Shown piece after piece: positions 11,009-20,337 of a stretch of DNA of 64,000 nt. Below the pieces are notes generated by a model. The model worked only from the letters and a program-made list of their open reading frames with translations. It had not been told where the DNA came from and ran no database searches. Every line of letters begins with the position of its first letter. The stretch's first letter is position 1. Both the position numbers and the translations under genes were made by a program. The DNA is from Thiohalocapsa sp. (GTDB lineage: Bacteria; Pseudomonadota; Gammaproteobacteria; Chromatiales; Chromatiaceae): the NCBI GenBank assembly GCA_021736785.1, contig JAIPFF010000009.1:1-64000 (forward strand). Direction: 5' to 3'.

Positions 11009-13432
11009 ATGACTGATCCCCTCACAGGGTGCGGACCCCCTCCCGACCCCGAGGCCGAGCCCAAGCCGGATCCCGGCGCGTGCGCCCCGCGGGGTGAGCG
11101 CATCCGCGTGCGCGGCTTGGTGCAGGGGGTCGGCTTCCGGCCGACGGTCTGGACGCTGGCGCGTGCGCTCGGGCTGCGCGGAACAGTACGCAACGACGGC
11201 GATGGCGTTCTCATCCGCGCCTGGGGCGACACTGATTCGCTGGGGCTTTTCGCCGAGCGTCTGCGCTCGGCCTGCCCGCCGCTTGCCCGCGTGGATTCCA
11301 TCGAGCGAGTGCCGCTCACGGACCCGCCGGATGACGACGAGTTCGTGATCGTCGCCAGCGCGGCCACCGAGGTGCACACCGGGATCGTGCCGGATGCAGC
11401 CACCTGCGAGGCTTGCGCCGCCGAGGTCGCCGATCCGTCCAACCGCCGTTATCGCTACCCCTTCACCAATTGCACCCACTGCGGCCCGCGGCTCAGCATC
11501 GTCCGGGCGATTCCCTACGATCGCGCCAACACCAGCATGTCGGTATTCCCGATGTGCCCCGCTTGCGGCGCGGAATACGGTAATCCCGCCGACCGCCGCT
11601 TCCACGCCCAGCCCAACGCCTGTCCGGTGTGCGGCCCGCGTGCCTGGCTGGTCGCGGCCGACGGCAGCGAGCCGCGCGTCGCCGGCGAGGCTTGGCTCGA
11701 TGCGGTGGACGGTGCGAGCCGGCTGCTGGCCAAGGGCCGGATCATCGCGATCAAGGGTGTCGGCGGCTTTCATCTCGCCTGCGATGCAGCCGACGCCGAC
11801 ACGGTGGCCGAGCTTCGACGGCGCAAGCGCCGCTGGGCGAAGCCGTTTGCGCTGATGGCGCGCGATCTCGACGTGATCGGGCGTTACTGCCGCGTGTCGG
11901 AAGACGAGGCGGTCGCTCTGAAAAGCCCTGCCGCGCCGATCGTGCTGCTCGACATCGCCTGCGCCGACGGGCTCGCGCCGGGGATTTCGCCGGGACAGGA
12001 CTCGCTGGGCTTCATGCTGCCTTACAGTCCGCTGCATCGGTTACTGCTGGCCCGATGGGATCGGCCATTGGTCATGACCAGCGGCAATATCAGCGATGAG
12101 CCCCAGTGCACCGACAACGATGACTGCGGCGACCGGCTCGGTGCCCTTGCCGATGCCTTCCTGCTCCACGATCGCGCCATCGTCAACCGCGTCGACGACT
12201 CGGTGACGCGGATTATGGACGGCAGCCTGCGCATGCTGCGGCGGGCCCGCGGCTACGCGCCCGCGCCCCTGCCGCTTCCGCCCGGTTTCGAAGAGGCGCC
12301 GCCGGTGCTGGCCATGGGCGGAGAGTTGAAGAGCACCATTTGCCTGCTGCGGGACGGACAGGCGGTGCTTTCGCAGCATCTGGGAGACCTCGAGGACGCG
12401 AGGACGGCGGCGGAGTATGCGCGCACCGTCGATCTGTATCGGCAGGTGTTTAACCACTCGCCGAGTGTCGTGGCCATCGATCTGCATCCGAATTATCGCG
12501 CTTCCGTCACCGGGCGCGCCATCGCCGATGCCGAAGGCGTGCCGGTGATCGCGATCCAGCACCACCGGGCGCACGTGGCCTCGGTGTTGGCCGACAATGG
12601 CTGGCCCCTCGACGGCGGCCCGGTGGTCGGCGTCGCCTTGGACGGCTCCGGCTACGGCGACGACGGCAGCATCTGGGGCGGGGAATGGCTGGTCGGCGAC
12701 TATCGCTCGCTGCGGCGTGTGGGGCACCTGCGCCGCACCGCGCTGCCCGGCGGCACACGCGCGATACTGGAGCCTTGGCGCACCCTGTTCGCCCACATCG
12801 TCGAGCACTTCGGCTGGGATGCATTCCTGGGCCGCTTCGGCGATCTTGGCATCGCCAAGCGCCTCTCGGAGCGCCGCCCCGACGTGCTGAACGCCATGAT
12901 CGAGCGCGGCCTGAACACGCCGCGGACGTCCTCCTGCGGCAGGCTGTTCGACGCGGTGGCAGCGGCCCTCGGTATCTGCGCCGACGGCATTGTCTACGAA
13001 GGGCAGGCCGCCATCGAGCTCGAGGCCCTCTGCCGCCGGTGCACGACGGTCGAGCCCGGCTATCGGTTGGCCATCGTCGAGGAGGACGGGGCGCGCATCC
13101 TCGATTCCGGTCCGATGTGGTCGGCGTTGTTCGCCGATCTGTCCAAGGGCGTAGCGCCGGCGACGATCGCGGCGCGCTTTCACGCCGGTGTCGCCGACGC
13201 CGTCACCGAGCTGTCATGCTTGATCGCGGCGGACCGAGGTATCGGCAGCGTCGCCCTGTCCGGCGGCGTTTTCCAGAACAGGACGCTGTTCGAGCGCGTC
13301 TGTAGCGGGCTGAGAGGGCGCGGGCTGCGTGTTTTGTCGCATCGTCTGGTGCCCATGAACGACGGCGGTCTTGCGCTCGGGCAGGCCGTCGTCGCCGCCG
13401 CGATGCAGGGGGGCGGGACGCCTCAAGCCTGA
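11009..13432 (+). CDS. hypF: Carbamoyltransferase HypF (NiFe hydrogenase maturation)
   Basis: An 807-residue HypF, which uses carbamoyl phosphate and ATP to make the thiocarbamate on HypE that becomes the cyanide ligands of NiFe hydrogenase. Domains in order: acylphosphatase (about 30-120, LVQGVGFRPTVW and NDGDGV); two zinc fingers (CEACAAEV...NCTHCGPR and MCPACGAEY...ACPVCGPR); YrdC-like domain (about 230-420, GVGGFHLACDA and RRRKRRWAKPFALM); and Kae1-like domain with HHRAHVASVLADNG, DGSGYGDDGSIWGGE and the C-terminal SGGVFQN. The first 25 residues are proline- and acid-rich, so the true start could be slightly later. No other hyp or hydrogenase gene is in the window, so it is an isolated locus here. 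Confidence 0.96.
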   Translation: MTDPLTGCGPPPDPEAEPKPDPGACAPRGERIRVRGLVQGVGFRPTVWTLARALGLRGTVRNDGDGVLIRAWGDTDSLGLFAERLRSACPPLARVDSIERVPLTDPPDDDEFVIVASAATEVHTGIVPDAATCEACAAEVADPSNRRYRYPFTNCTHCGPRLSIVRAIPYDRANTSMSVFPMCPACGAEYGNPADRRFHAQPNACPVCGPRAWLVAADGSEPRVAGEAWLDAVDGASRLLAKGRIIAIKGVGGFHLACDAADADTVAELRRRKRRWAKPFALMARDLDVIGRYCRVSEDEAVALKSPAAPIVLLDIACADGLAPGISPGQDSLGFMLPYSPLHRLLLARWDRPLVMTSGNISDEPQCTDNDDCGDRLGALADAFLLHDRAIVNRVDDSVTRIMDGSLRMLRRARGYAPAPLPLPPGFEEAPPVLAMGGELKSTICLLRDGQAVLSQHLGDLEDARTAAEYARTVDLYRQVFNHSPSVVAIDLHPNYRASVTGRAIADAEGVPVIAIQHHRAHVASVLADNGWPLDGGPVVGVALDGSGYGDDGSIWGGEWLVGDYRSLRRVGHLRRTALPGGTRAILEPWRTLFAHIVEHFGWDAFLGRFGDLGIAKRLSERRPDVLNAMIERGLNTPRTSSCGRLFDAVAAALGICADGIVYEGQAAIELEALCRRCTTVEPGYRLAIVEEDGARILDSGPMWSALFADLSKGVAPATIAARFHAGVADAVTELSCLIAADRGIGSVALSGGVFQNRTLFERVCSGLRGRGLRVLSHRLVPMNDGGLALGQAVVAAAMQGGGTPQA

Positions 13433-13440
13433 AGCCTGAA

Positions 13441-13476
13441 GCCCGATCGATCGCCCGATCGATCGCCCGATCGATC
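13441..13476. repeat. Three perfect tandem copies of a 12-mer
   Basis: GCCCGATCGATC is repeated three times without a mismatch, directly after the hypF stop codon. Each unit contains the palindrome GATCGATC. It lies between the convergent ends of hypF and the GGDEF-EAL gene. No function is evident. Confidence 0.9.
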
Positions 13477-13530
13477 ATGGCGTGGCGCGGCGCCGTGATC
13501 GCGGCACACGGATGCGCATGGACCGCGTCG

Positions 13531-16020
13531 TTAGCGGCTGTTTCGCACCGGGCGCAGGGCCGCCGGGGGCCGCGCCGCTCCTGCGGGATTCTTGCGCGGT
13601 TTGGCGGGGCGCCCGATGTAGTAGCCCTGTGCATAGTCGACGCCGATCTCGCGCAGGGTATCGACGATCTCTTCGTTCTCGACGAACTCCGCGATCACCC
13701 GCTTGCCCATGCCGTGGGCCATATCGGTGACGGCGCGCACGAAGATCCGATCCTCGCGGCTGTAGGCGATGTCGCGGATAAAGGCACCGTCGATCTTGAC
13801 GTCGTTCACGGGCAATTGTCGCAGGTAGGCGTAAGACGCGAAGCCGCTGCCGAAGTCGTCCAGCGCGAAGCGGCAGCCGATCTCTTGAATGCTTCGCATC
13901 AGGCGCGTCGCATTGGCGAGGCTGTTGATCGCTACCGTCTCGGTCACTTCGAAGGTCAAGTCCGACGGGTTGACCTGGTGGCGCTGCAGCAACTCCTCAA
14001 CCGAGGGCAGCAGGGCAGGATCCTGGAGCGCGTTGGCGGACAGATTGATGGACAGCCCCAGACCGCGGTGAGAGGCCATCAGCTCGATGGCGTTGGACAG
14101 CACCCAGTGGTCGATTGCCTCGATCTGGCCGGTCTCCTCGGCAATCGGGATAAAGCTGAACGGCAGCACGATCTCGCCGTTCGGGTCGCGCATGCGAAGC
14201 AAGGCCTCCGCGCGGCGGACATTGCCGGTGGCGAGCTCGGCGATGGGTTGGAAATGCAGTTCGTAGCGGTTCTCGCTCAGTGCCGCGGCGATACGGTCGG
14301 CCCAGATCACGCGGGCATTGGCGCGCTCGCGGCCCTTGTCGTCCAAAGAGAAGACATGCCAGCGTCCCCGACCCTTGGCTTTGGCTTGATACATCGCCAG
14401 GTCCGCGTCGGCCATAAGCTGCTGCGCGTCGCGTCCGTGCTGAGGGTAGAGGACGATGCCGACGCTGGCCGATACCTGATGGCGCCAGGTGCGTGCGCGC
14501 ACGACAACCTCTTGAATACGGTCCTGGAGCTTGCTTGCCAGCGCAGTCGCCTGCGCCGCATCGGCGCCGGGCAGGATAACCGCGAACTCGTCGCCGCCCA
14601 GCCGTCCGAGCACGCCGTTGCCTTTGGTGCTGCTGGTCAGTTGCTCTGCGATGCGCTGCAACAGGCTGTCTCCGATCGGGTGGCCGCTGATGTCGTTGAC
14701 GTCTTTGAACTGATCGAGGTCGACGAACAACAGTGCGCCGTGGCTGCCGTCGCGTGCGGATTGGTCGAGCAGCACGACCAGTTCCTGATTGAACCTGCGG
14801 CGGTTCAGCAGCGTCGTCAGCGGGTCGTGATCGGCCAGCCAAAGCAACTCGGTGCGGGCTTCTTCGCGATCCTTTTCGGTGGCCTCCATGCGCACCGATA
14901 CCGCATCGACGGCTTCGACGATCAGGTCCATTTCGTCGCGGATCGCCAATGGCCGGTTCGTCGTCGGCAGCCGCTCGCGCAGCTCCGCGAAGCGTTGTTC
15001 CGCAAGCAGCGGCAGCAGCCGCGCCAATCTGCGCAGTCGCGACAGGGGCGTGCGCATGATCAGCAGCAGCAAACCTTCCGAGAGCGCGAGTCCGACGAGG
15101 CCGATCAGGATGCTGTTGCGGATGGCGTTGCCGATCGCTATGCGCTGCGCCGTCACGTTGTTCATCACCAGCGCGTCTGCGTTGGGTGCGATGTCGGCGA
15201 TGCGGAAGACCTCGAACCAGTCGCCGCCGCGCGGGATCAGCGCGACGGTGCGACCATCCACGTCCACGTCGACGGTCGCGGATTCGCTCTCGCGCATCCG
15301 CTCGGTGGCCGACTCGAACAGTGTCTTGCTGCGCTCCGGGTGCGTAATGGCACGAAACGTTTCGTAGGGCGTGTCGGGGTCGTCGGCCTTCGCTTCCTTG
15401 CCGGCATCAGGCACGATGGCGGCTTCGGCCCCCGAGAGGGCGTTGAAGGCCAGCAGCGCATCGGCCACGGAACTGCCCAGGACCAGTGCGCCGGAGGACT
15501 CGCCGCGCCACAGCAGCGGTGCCGCCAGGTACTGTCGGCAATCGCGCCGGCAGGTCAGCATCCGCGCCGTATCGTCCGGGGCCGCGCGGATGCGTCCCAC
15601 CAGCGCCGACGGTAGCGGCGCTGCCTGGGGCGGCCACAGCAATTGCGTTCGCCCGTCCAGTCGCACCCAGTGCGCGGAGCGGATGTCCCACTCCAAATCG
15701 AGCATGACGCCATTGGTCTGCAGGGCGCGATGCAGATGCTCTTCGAGCGTCTCGTCGGCGGTTTCCGGGACCAGCAGCGGGACGACATTCGCCAGCCGCG
15801 ACATCTGCTGGTAGCGGTTGTCGAGCAGGGCCATCAACTGCCTTGACTGGCGCTCGCGCACCAGCTGCTGTTGCAGCTCGAACTGATCGAACAGTTGGGA
15901 ATAGACGAACCACGCCAGCGCCGCGTTGACCAAGACGAGCACCAGGCTCAGTCCGATCAGGGCCTTCCACCTGAGGCTGAGCTGGTATCCGGATCGGCCG
16001 TGCAGAGAGGACGTTGACAC
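13531..16020 (-). CDS. Membrane-bound GGDEF-EAL cyclic-di-GMP enzyme
   Basis: An 829-residue sensor. A transmembrane helix near residues 18-38 is followed by a periplasmic sensing region of about 250 residues (CHASE4-like in length and position, unassigned) and a second membrane helix near residue 300 (ILIGLVGLALSEGLLLLIM). A linker leads to a GGDEF domain with intact RLGGDEFAVILPG and an EAL domain with RRAEALLRM, DDFGSGFASYAYL, KIDGAFI and AEFVE. The product inhibition I-site (RxxD) upstream of GGDEF reads TKGN, so it is absent. Both catalytic motifs look intact, so it could make or degrade c-di-GMP. It is the last gene of a three-gene operon with a porin (8-base gap) and a small binding-protein-like gene, suggesting it responds to the same solute. 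Confidence 0.92.
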   Translation of the reverse strand: MSTSSLHGRSGYQLSLRWKALIGLSLVLVLVNAALAWFVYSQLFDQFELQQQLVRERQSRQLMALLDNRYQQMSRLANVVPLLVPETADETLEEHLHRALQTNGVMLDLEWDIRSAHWVRLDGRTQLLWPPQAAPLPSALVGRIRAAPDDTARMLTCRRDCRQYLAAPLLWRGESSGALVLGSSVADALLAFNALSGAEAAIVPDAGKEAKADDPDTPYETFRAITHPERSKTLFESATERMRESESATVDVDVDGRTVALIPRGGDWFEVFRIADIAPNADALVMNNVTAQRIAIGNAIRNSILIGLVGLALSEGLLLLIMRTPLSRLRRLARLLPLLAEQRFAELRERLPTTNRPLAIRDEMDLIVEAVDAVSVRMEATEKDREEARTELLWLADHDPLTTLLNRRRFNQELVVLLDQSARDGSHGALLFVDLDQFKDVNDISGHPIGDSLLQRIAEQLTSSTKGNGVLGRLGGDEFAVILPGADAAQATALASKLQDRIQEVVVRARTWRHQVSASVGIVLYPQHGRDAQQLMADADLAMYQAKAKGRGRWHVFSLDDKGRERANARVIWADRIAAALSENRYELHFQPIAELATGNVRRAEALLRMRDPNGEIVLPFSFIPIAEETGQIEAIDHWVLSNAIELMASHRGLGLSINLSANALQDPALLPSVEELLQRHQVNPSDLTFEVTETVAINSLANATRLMRSIQEIGCRFALDDFGSGFASYAYLRQLPVNDVKIDGAFIRDIAYSREDRIFVRAVTDMAHGMGKRVIAEFVENEEIVDTLREIGVDYAQGYYIGRPAKPRKNPAGAARPPAALRPVRNSR

Positions 16021-16028
16021 GGCCTGCC

Positions 16029-17225
16029 TCAGAAACGGAACGCGGCCTGCACCGATAGCAAGTGCCAGTATCTAGCGCGGTCGTCGGGTGGAGGGTTCTC
16101 GCGCGTAGAAAGGATAAAGGTACCGTTGTTGTAGGCGTACTCCGCGCGCAGCATCCAATGCGCGTTGATGTCCCAGCGCAGTCCCGCCGTGAGGATTTTC
16201 GAGAAGCCGGCGTTGGCCGGGAGCAGGCCGCCCGTCTCGCGCTCGAGCCCACGCCCGTCGCGATCGTCGACATCGGCATAACCTTCCTCGTAGCGCAGCA
16301 TGAGCTCCAGATCCGGGCGCAGGCGGTAGGTGCCTTGCAGATAATACCCTTCGCCGGTTGCGTCGCGGTCCGGAATCGGATAACCGAAGCCGCGCCACTG
16401 AATAGGCTCGCGCGCGTATTCGGCCGTCAATGTCCATTGCTCGGTGTTGTATTGCGCCGAGGCGATCCAGTAGACGAACTCGAGCCCGCCCGCATCGAGC
16501 GTGAGCGGTGCTCGCCGATCCGGGTCGAATTCTATCGACAGTGTGGCGCCGCTCAAGCCGAGCTTGAGTCGCTCGCTGGCCGTGGTGTACCAGAGACTCG
16601 CGAGCCAACTGTTGCCGTCGGGCTTCATCTTGCCGGGGAAGTCTCCGTTGAGATAGGCCCATTCGACGTTCTTGTCGAGAACCGGCTTACCGGCCCCCAG
16701 GGTCAACGAAAGGTTTCCGAATGGGCGGTACAGCTCCGAGTACAGCATGGCGCCGTCCATGGACAGTACCAAATTGCGTACGCGGTCGAAATACACGACT
16801 TGCGGTAAAAAAATACCCGGATGCGTAAATGGTACGTCGCGTGTTTCGTTGTAGAGCCCGAGCGGATTCTTGATCCGCCCGAGGCGCACTCCGAGACGGC
16901 CTTCGGCGCTGGAGTGAAGGCTGATATCGGCCAGGCCGTAATCCAGCGCAATATCGCCGTCGGACATTTCGCCGGCGCGCCGGAACAGTGCCTGTCCGGA
17001 GAAAAGCAGGCGCGGATGCAGGCGCAGCGAAGCATTCAGGCCGATTTCGGTGAAATCGAATGACGTGTCGGGACTGTCGCCGAACCAGCGATTATCGCTG
17101 GTATACACCAATGCCTGACTGGCGAAGCCGTGAATCTGGATGCGTTCCCAGTAAGACTCCGCGGCGTCCGCTGAGCCGAGCCACCCGAGCAGCAGGGCGA
17201 CGATCGGAATTGCGCGCACCGACAT
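16029..17225 (-). CDS. Outer-membrane porin-like beta-barrel protein
   Basis: A 398-residue protein with signal peptide MSVRAIPIVALLLGWLGSAD and predicted cleavage after ADA. The mature part alternates polar and aromatic residues in strand-like segments (for example YYLQGTYRLRPDLELMLRYE, HWMLRAEYAYNNGTF) and ends with phenylalanine (QAAFRF), the typical terminal signal of outer-membrane barrels. I do not recognise a specific porin family or substrate. The start was placed at the ATG at 17223-17225, because the 18 extra residues of the longer frame would spoil the signal peptide and would overlap the gene upstream. It starts one base after the stop of the small binding-protein-like gene and is surely cotranscribed with it and with the GGDEF-EAL gene. 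Confidence 0.8.
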   Translation of the reverse strand: MSVRAIPIVALLLGWLGSADAAESYWERIQIHGFASQALVYTSDNRWFGDSPDTSFDFTEIGLNASLRLHPRLLFSGQALFRRAGEMSDGDIALDYGLADISLHSSAEGRLGVRLGRIKNPLGLYNETRDVPFTHPGIFLPQVVYFDRVRNLVLSMDGAMLYSELYRPFGNLSLTLGAGKPVLDKNVEWAYLNGDFPGKMKPDGNSWLASLWYTTASERLKLGLSGATLSIEFDPDRRAPLTLDAGGLEFVYWIASAQYNTEQWTLTAEYAREPIQWRGFGYPIPDRDATGEGYYLQGTYRLRPDLELMLRYEEGYADVDDRDGRGLERETGGLLPANAGFSKILTAGLRWDINAHWMLRAEYAYNNGTFILSTRENPPPDDRARYWHLLSVQAAFRF

Positions 17226-17226
17226 C

Positions 17227-17748
17227 TCAACGCACCTCCAGCACGCGGACGCGGCTGTCGCCCGGGACGCCTTCCACATAGCCGATTGCGTTCGGCGTGG
17301 AAGCTACCCGCTGCAGCATCTCTTGCTCTGAAGAAACAATGATCGGCGCCTGCCCCGTACCCGAGAAGAGCTGCCTGTCCCATACGCGCCGCAGCTGATA
17401 GGGGAACAGACCCAGAACGGTCTTGGAGAACTCCCGATGGACGGGATGATCGTCCGGCAAGACAAAGACCTTCACTGTCTGGTCGTCGCCCCAGCGCTGC
17501 AGACGCAGCGTGAAGAAGAGTCTTGCCTCGTTACGGGATAGGACTTTATCGGCCAGATCCTTGTTGGCAATCAGTTCCTGGCCGACAAGCGCTTGCGGGA
17601 TGAGCAAACATGTGAACGTCGCCGCAATTCCGAGCAGCGGCCCGGATGAGGAAGGCGCAGATCGGTGCCTCAACCGCCGGCGCAGCTGCTTCCATCGCAA
17701 CAGTCGCAATAATGCCGACGAGCGTCTATGCAACGCGGGCTGATGCAC
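17227..17748 (-). CDS. Small periplasmic phosphate-binding-like protein
   Basis: A protein of up to 173 residues with a basic N-terminus and a hydrophobic segment (GIAATFTCLLIPQALVGQ) typical of a signal peptide, then a single short PBP-like domain. Residues LSRNEARLFFTLRLQRWGD, HREFSKTVLG and SEQEMLQRVASTPNAIGYV resemble the short PstS-like (PBP-like_2) proteins found beside porins and signalling genes. Such proteins probably bind phosphate or another oxyanion, but no ligand can be read from this sequence. The GTG at 17746-17748 gives a long n-region; a later TTG start near 17700 is possible. First gene of the operon with the porin and the GGDEF-EAL enzyme. Confidence 0.75.
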   Translation of the reverse strand: MHQPALHRRSSALLRLLRWKQLRRRLRHRSAPSSSGPLLGIAATFTCLLIPQALVGQELIANKDLADKVLSRNEARLFFTLRLQRWGDDQTVKVFVLPDDHPVHREFSKTVLGLFPYQLRRVWDRQLFSGTGQAPIIVSSEQEMLQRVASTPNAIGYVEGVPGDSRVRVLEVR

Positions 17749-18033
17749 AGAATCGTGTACTCAGGTCGAGAGCTCCGGGGCCCGCTCCGGGACCGAGACA
17801 AGCCCTTGGATTGAAAGAATCGGATGGCCGGCGACTCGAATAGAGATGCCGCAAGCTCCTTCGCCGCCCAAGTCACCTTGAGGTTACTACGCTGTGGCGT
17901 TTAACTCAACGGAGGTTGTTTGCCGCAGCGCATCCGATGCGAAAAAGTCGGGGTGCCGACCGCAATCGATACATGAATCTTTTGGCGCCGACGGGGCCGC
18001 GCGCCGGCGAGATCCCGTGATCCGCGGTTGCGG

Positions 18034-19665
18034 TTATCGAATCCAATTCGACGGGCGCGGACGATAACGGTCGGGAATAAGAATGGTGGGCGCGAGCTGG
18101 CTCGGGTCCTGCTGCGGAAAGTCCAGCGTATAGTGCAGTCCGCGACTCTCCCGCCGCCGCTGCGCCGATTGTACGATCAGATCCGCGACCTCCACCAGAT
18201 TGCGCAGCTCCAGGAGGTCGTTCTCCACGCGGAAATTACTGTAGTTTTCGATGATTTCCTGCCGCAGCAAATCGATGCGGCGTTTTGCCCGCTGCAAACG
18301 TTTATTGGTTCTGACAATGCCGACGTAGTCCCACATGAAGCGGCGCAGCTCTTCCCAGTTGTGGGAGATCACGACCTCTTCGTCGGGCTCGGTGACGCGG
18401 CTGGCGTCCCAGGGCGCCACCGTGGCGGGCATGGGCCAGGCTTCCAGGCGGGCGGCGATGTCGTGCGCTGCCAACTCGCCGAACACGAGGCATTCCAGCA
18501 GCGAGTTGCTGGCCATCCGGTTGGCGCCGTGCAGACCGGTGTAGGCGGCTTCGCCGATCACGTACAGACCCGGAATATCGGCGCGGGCGTTGGTGTCGGT
18601 GAGCACGCCGCCGCACGTATAATGGGCGGCAGGCACGACGGGAATCGGCTCGCGCGTGATATCCATGCCGAGCTCCAGACAGCGCGCGTGCACGGTGGGG
18701 AAGTGGGACCGGATCTGCTCCGCGGGGCGGTGAGAAATATCGAGCAGTACATATTTGCTGCCGACACGCTTCATCTCGTGGTCGATCGCCCGGGCGACAA
18801 TGTCGCGGGGCGCCAGCTCGGCACGTCGGTCGAACCTCGGCATGAAGCGGTCGCCGTTCGGGAGCAGCAGCCGGGCACCTTCGCCGCGCAGCGCCTCGGT
18901 CACGAGAAACGATTTTGCCTTCGGGTGATACAGGCAGGTCGGGTGGAACTGGATGAATTCCATGTTCGCGACACGGCAGCCGGCGCGCCAAGCCATCGCG
19001 ATGCCGTCGCCGGTGGCGACATCCGGGTTGCTGGTATAGAGATAGACTTTGTTTGCGCCGCCGGTCGCCAAGACGACGAAGCGCGCCAGAAACGTCGCCA
19101 CCTCGCCGCTCGCGGCATCGAGGATGTAGGCGCCGATGCAGCGATTGTCGCCGCCGCCGAAGCGGCCGGCGTCGATCAGGTCGATCGCTGTATGGTGCTC
19201 GAAGAGCTCGATGTGGGGGCTGGCCCGCACCCGGCCTTCGAGGGTGTCCTCGACGGCACGTCCGGTAGCATCCGCGGCGTGAACGACGCGCCGATGGGTA
19301 TGACCACCTTCGCGGGTCAAGTGATAGCCGTTGGACCGGGATGCGGAGGCGTCGAGTGTGAACTTTACGCCTTCTTGCTTCAGCCATGCGATGTTCCGCG
19401 GACCGCGCTCCACCACCAATCGGACCATGTCGGCGTCGCAGAGGCCCGCGCCCGCGGATAATGTGTCCTGGACATGCGACTCGATGGAGTCGCCCGCGTC
19501 GAGCACCGCGGAGATGCCGCCCTGCGCGTACAGGGTATTGCCTTCGCTCAGCTCGCGTTTTGCGATGACCGCGATACGAATACCGGTGCCGAGCCGAAGA
19601 GCGAGACTCAGGCCGGCTGCTCCGCTGCCGATGATCAGTACGTCGTGTCGATGGATGTTGCTCAT
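18034..19665 (-). CDS. nadB: L-aspartate oxidase
   Basis: A 543-residue FAD enzyme that oxidises L-aspartate to iminoaspartate, the first step of de novo NAD synthesis. The N-terminal dinucleotide fold is [18 protein letters not shown], followed by [24 protein letters not shown], the active-site region [20 protein letters not shown], and [13 protein letters not shown]; the C-terminal helical domain contains [20 protein letters not shown] and [13 protein letters not shown]. Length matches NadB (about 535-545) rather than the longer SdhA. It diverges from rpoE, the same arrangement as nadB-algU in Pseudomonas. Confidence 0.97.
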   Translation of the reverse strand: MSNIHRHDVLIIGSGAAGLSLALRLGTGIRIAVIAKRELSEGNTLYAQGGISAVLDAGDSIESHVQDTLSAGAGLCDADMVRLVVERGPRNIAWLKQEGVKFTLDASASRSNGYHLTREGGHTHRRVVHAADATGRAVEDTLEGRVRASPHIELFEHHTAIDLIDAGRFGGGDNRCIGAYILDAASGEVATFLARFVVLATGGANKVYLYTSNPDVATGDGIAMAWRAGCRVANMEFIQFHPTCLYHPKAKSFLVTEALRGEGARLLLPNGDRFMPRFDRRAELAPRDIVARAIDHEMKRVGSKYVLLDISHRPAEQIRSHFPTVHARCLELGMDITREPIPVVPAAHYTCGGVLTDTNARADIPGLYVIGEAAYTGLHGANRMASNSLLECLVFGELAAHDIAARLEAWPMPATVAPWDASRVTEPDEEVVISHNWEELRRFMWDYVGIVRTNKRLQRAKRRIDLLRQEIIENYSNFRVENDLLELRNLVEVADLIVQSAQRRRESRGLHYTLDFPQQDPSQLAPTILIPDRYRPRPSNWIR

Positions 19666-19961
19666 GGCATGGCTGCGGGATAACTGGAGTCGACGCGCGG
19701 GCTCCGCACACGGTCGGGTTGCGGAGGCGATGCGTCGAGTATGCCGTAACTGCCCCGCGCATGGCGATCTGCACGCGGGGCAACGGCGCTGCGCGACGGC
19801 CGAGCGTCGCGCGCGTGCGCACGAGGCTTGCGGCGCGACGTAGCGAGCCGAGGCGCGGTCGGGACCGGCTTCGGCCTGCCATGCCGCGGTGCGTCCGAGC
19901 CGACGGCTGCGACTTGGAGTTACCCTAAGAAGTCGGCGCAGGGGTGTTCGTTATATTTTCG

Positions 19962-19973
19962 TCTAACGTTAGA
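19962..19973. promoter_or_regulatory. Perfect 12-bp palindrome in the nadB-rpoE divergent region
   Basis: TCTAACGTTAGA is self-complementary and lies in a local A/T-rich stretch (about 19945-20045) of an otherwise GC-rich 672-base gap between divergent nadB and rpoE. Apart from this and the sigma-E promoter candidate, I see nothing else in that gap. It is a plausible operator or promoter-proximal element; no regulator is implied by its sequence. Confidence 0.4.
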
Positions 19974-20274
19974 GCCTTTCAAAATATCGTCAGAGCCGAA
20001 AAAAATCCGTTCAGTTAATGTTCGTTCATTCAAGCGCATGTTTTGATCGAGCGCTTCGTCCGCATATCATGGGGCATGGTCAATCTCCTCTTCCGATCTG
20101 ATGCATTTGCGCGCCGGCGATCGGCTTGTGTTGGCGTCGGGCGAAGATCCGGCGGCAGGCTGTCCGCCAGCGCGCATGCGCGTAAGCCTGCGGCGGGCGC
20201 GCCGGGCGGCGTGCCCGCGCGATGCTGTACCGGCGCGGGTTGTTGTCCCGGGTCAAGCGCTGGTCGCTCACCAC

Positions 20275-20302
20275 GAACTTTCTCTATCCGGCAACTGTCA
20301 AT
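20275..20302 (+). promoter_or_regulatory. Candidate sigma-E (AlgU/RpoE) promoter of rpoE
   Basis: GAACTT at 20275-20280 matches the -35 element of sigma-E promoters; after 17 bases comes TCAAT at 20298-20302, close to the -10 element (TCTGA or TCAAA). It is about 36 bases upstream of the rpoE start. rpoE/algU genes are classically autoregulated by such promoters. Confidence 0.5.
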
Positions 20303-20337
20303 GACAACGAAGCACGAACGGCGACCCGTCGCGGGTG

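Noticed and set aside
13477..15615. 712-residue plus-strand open frame opposite the GGDEF-EAL gene
   Set aside because: The minus strand has intact GGDEF and EAL motifs; the plus frame has no family features.
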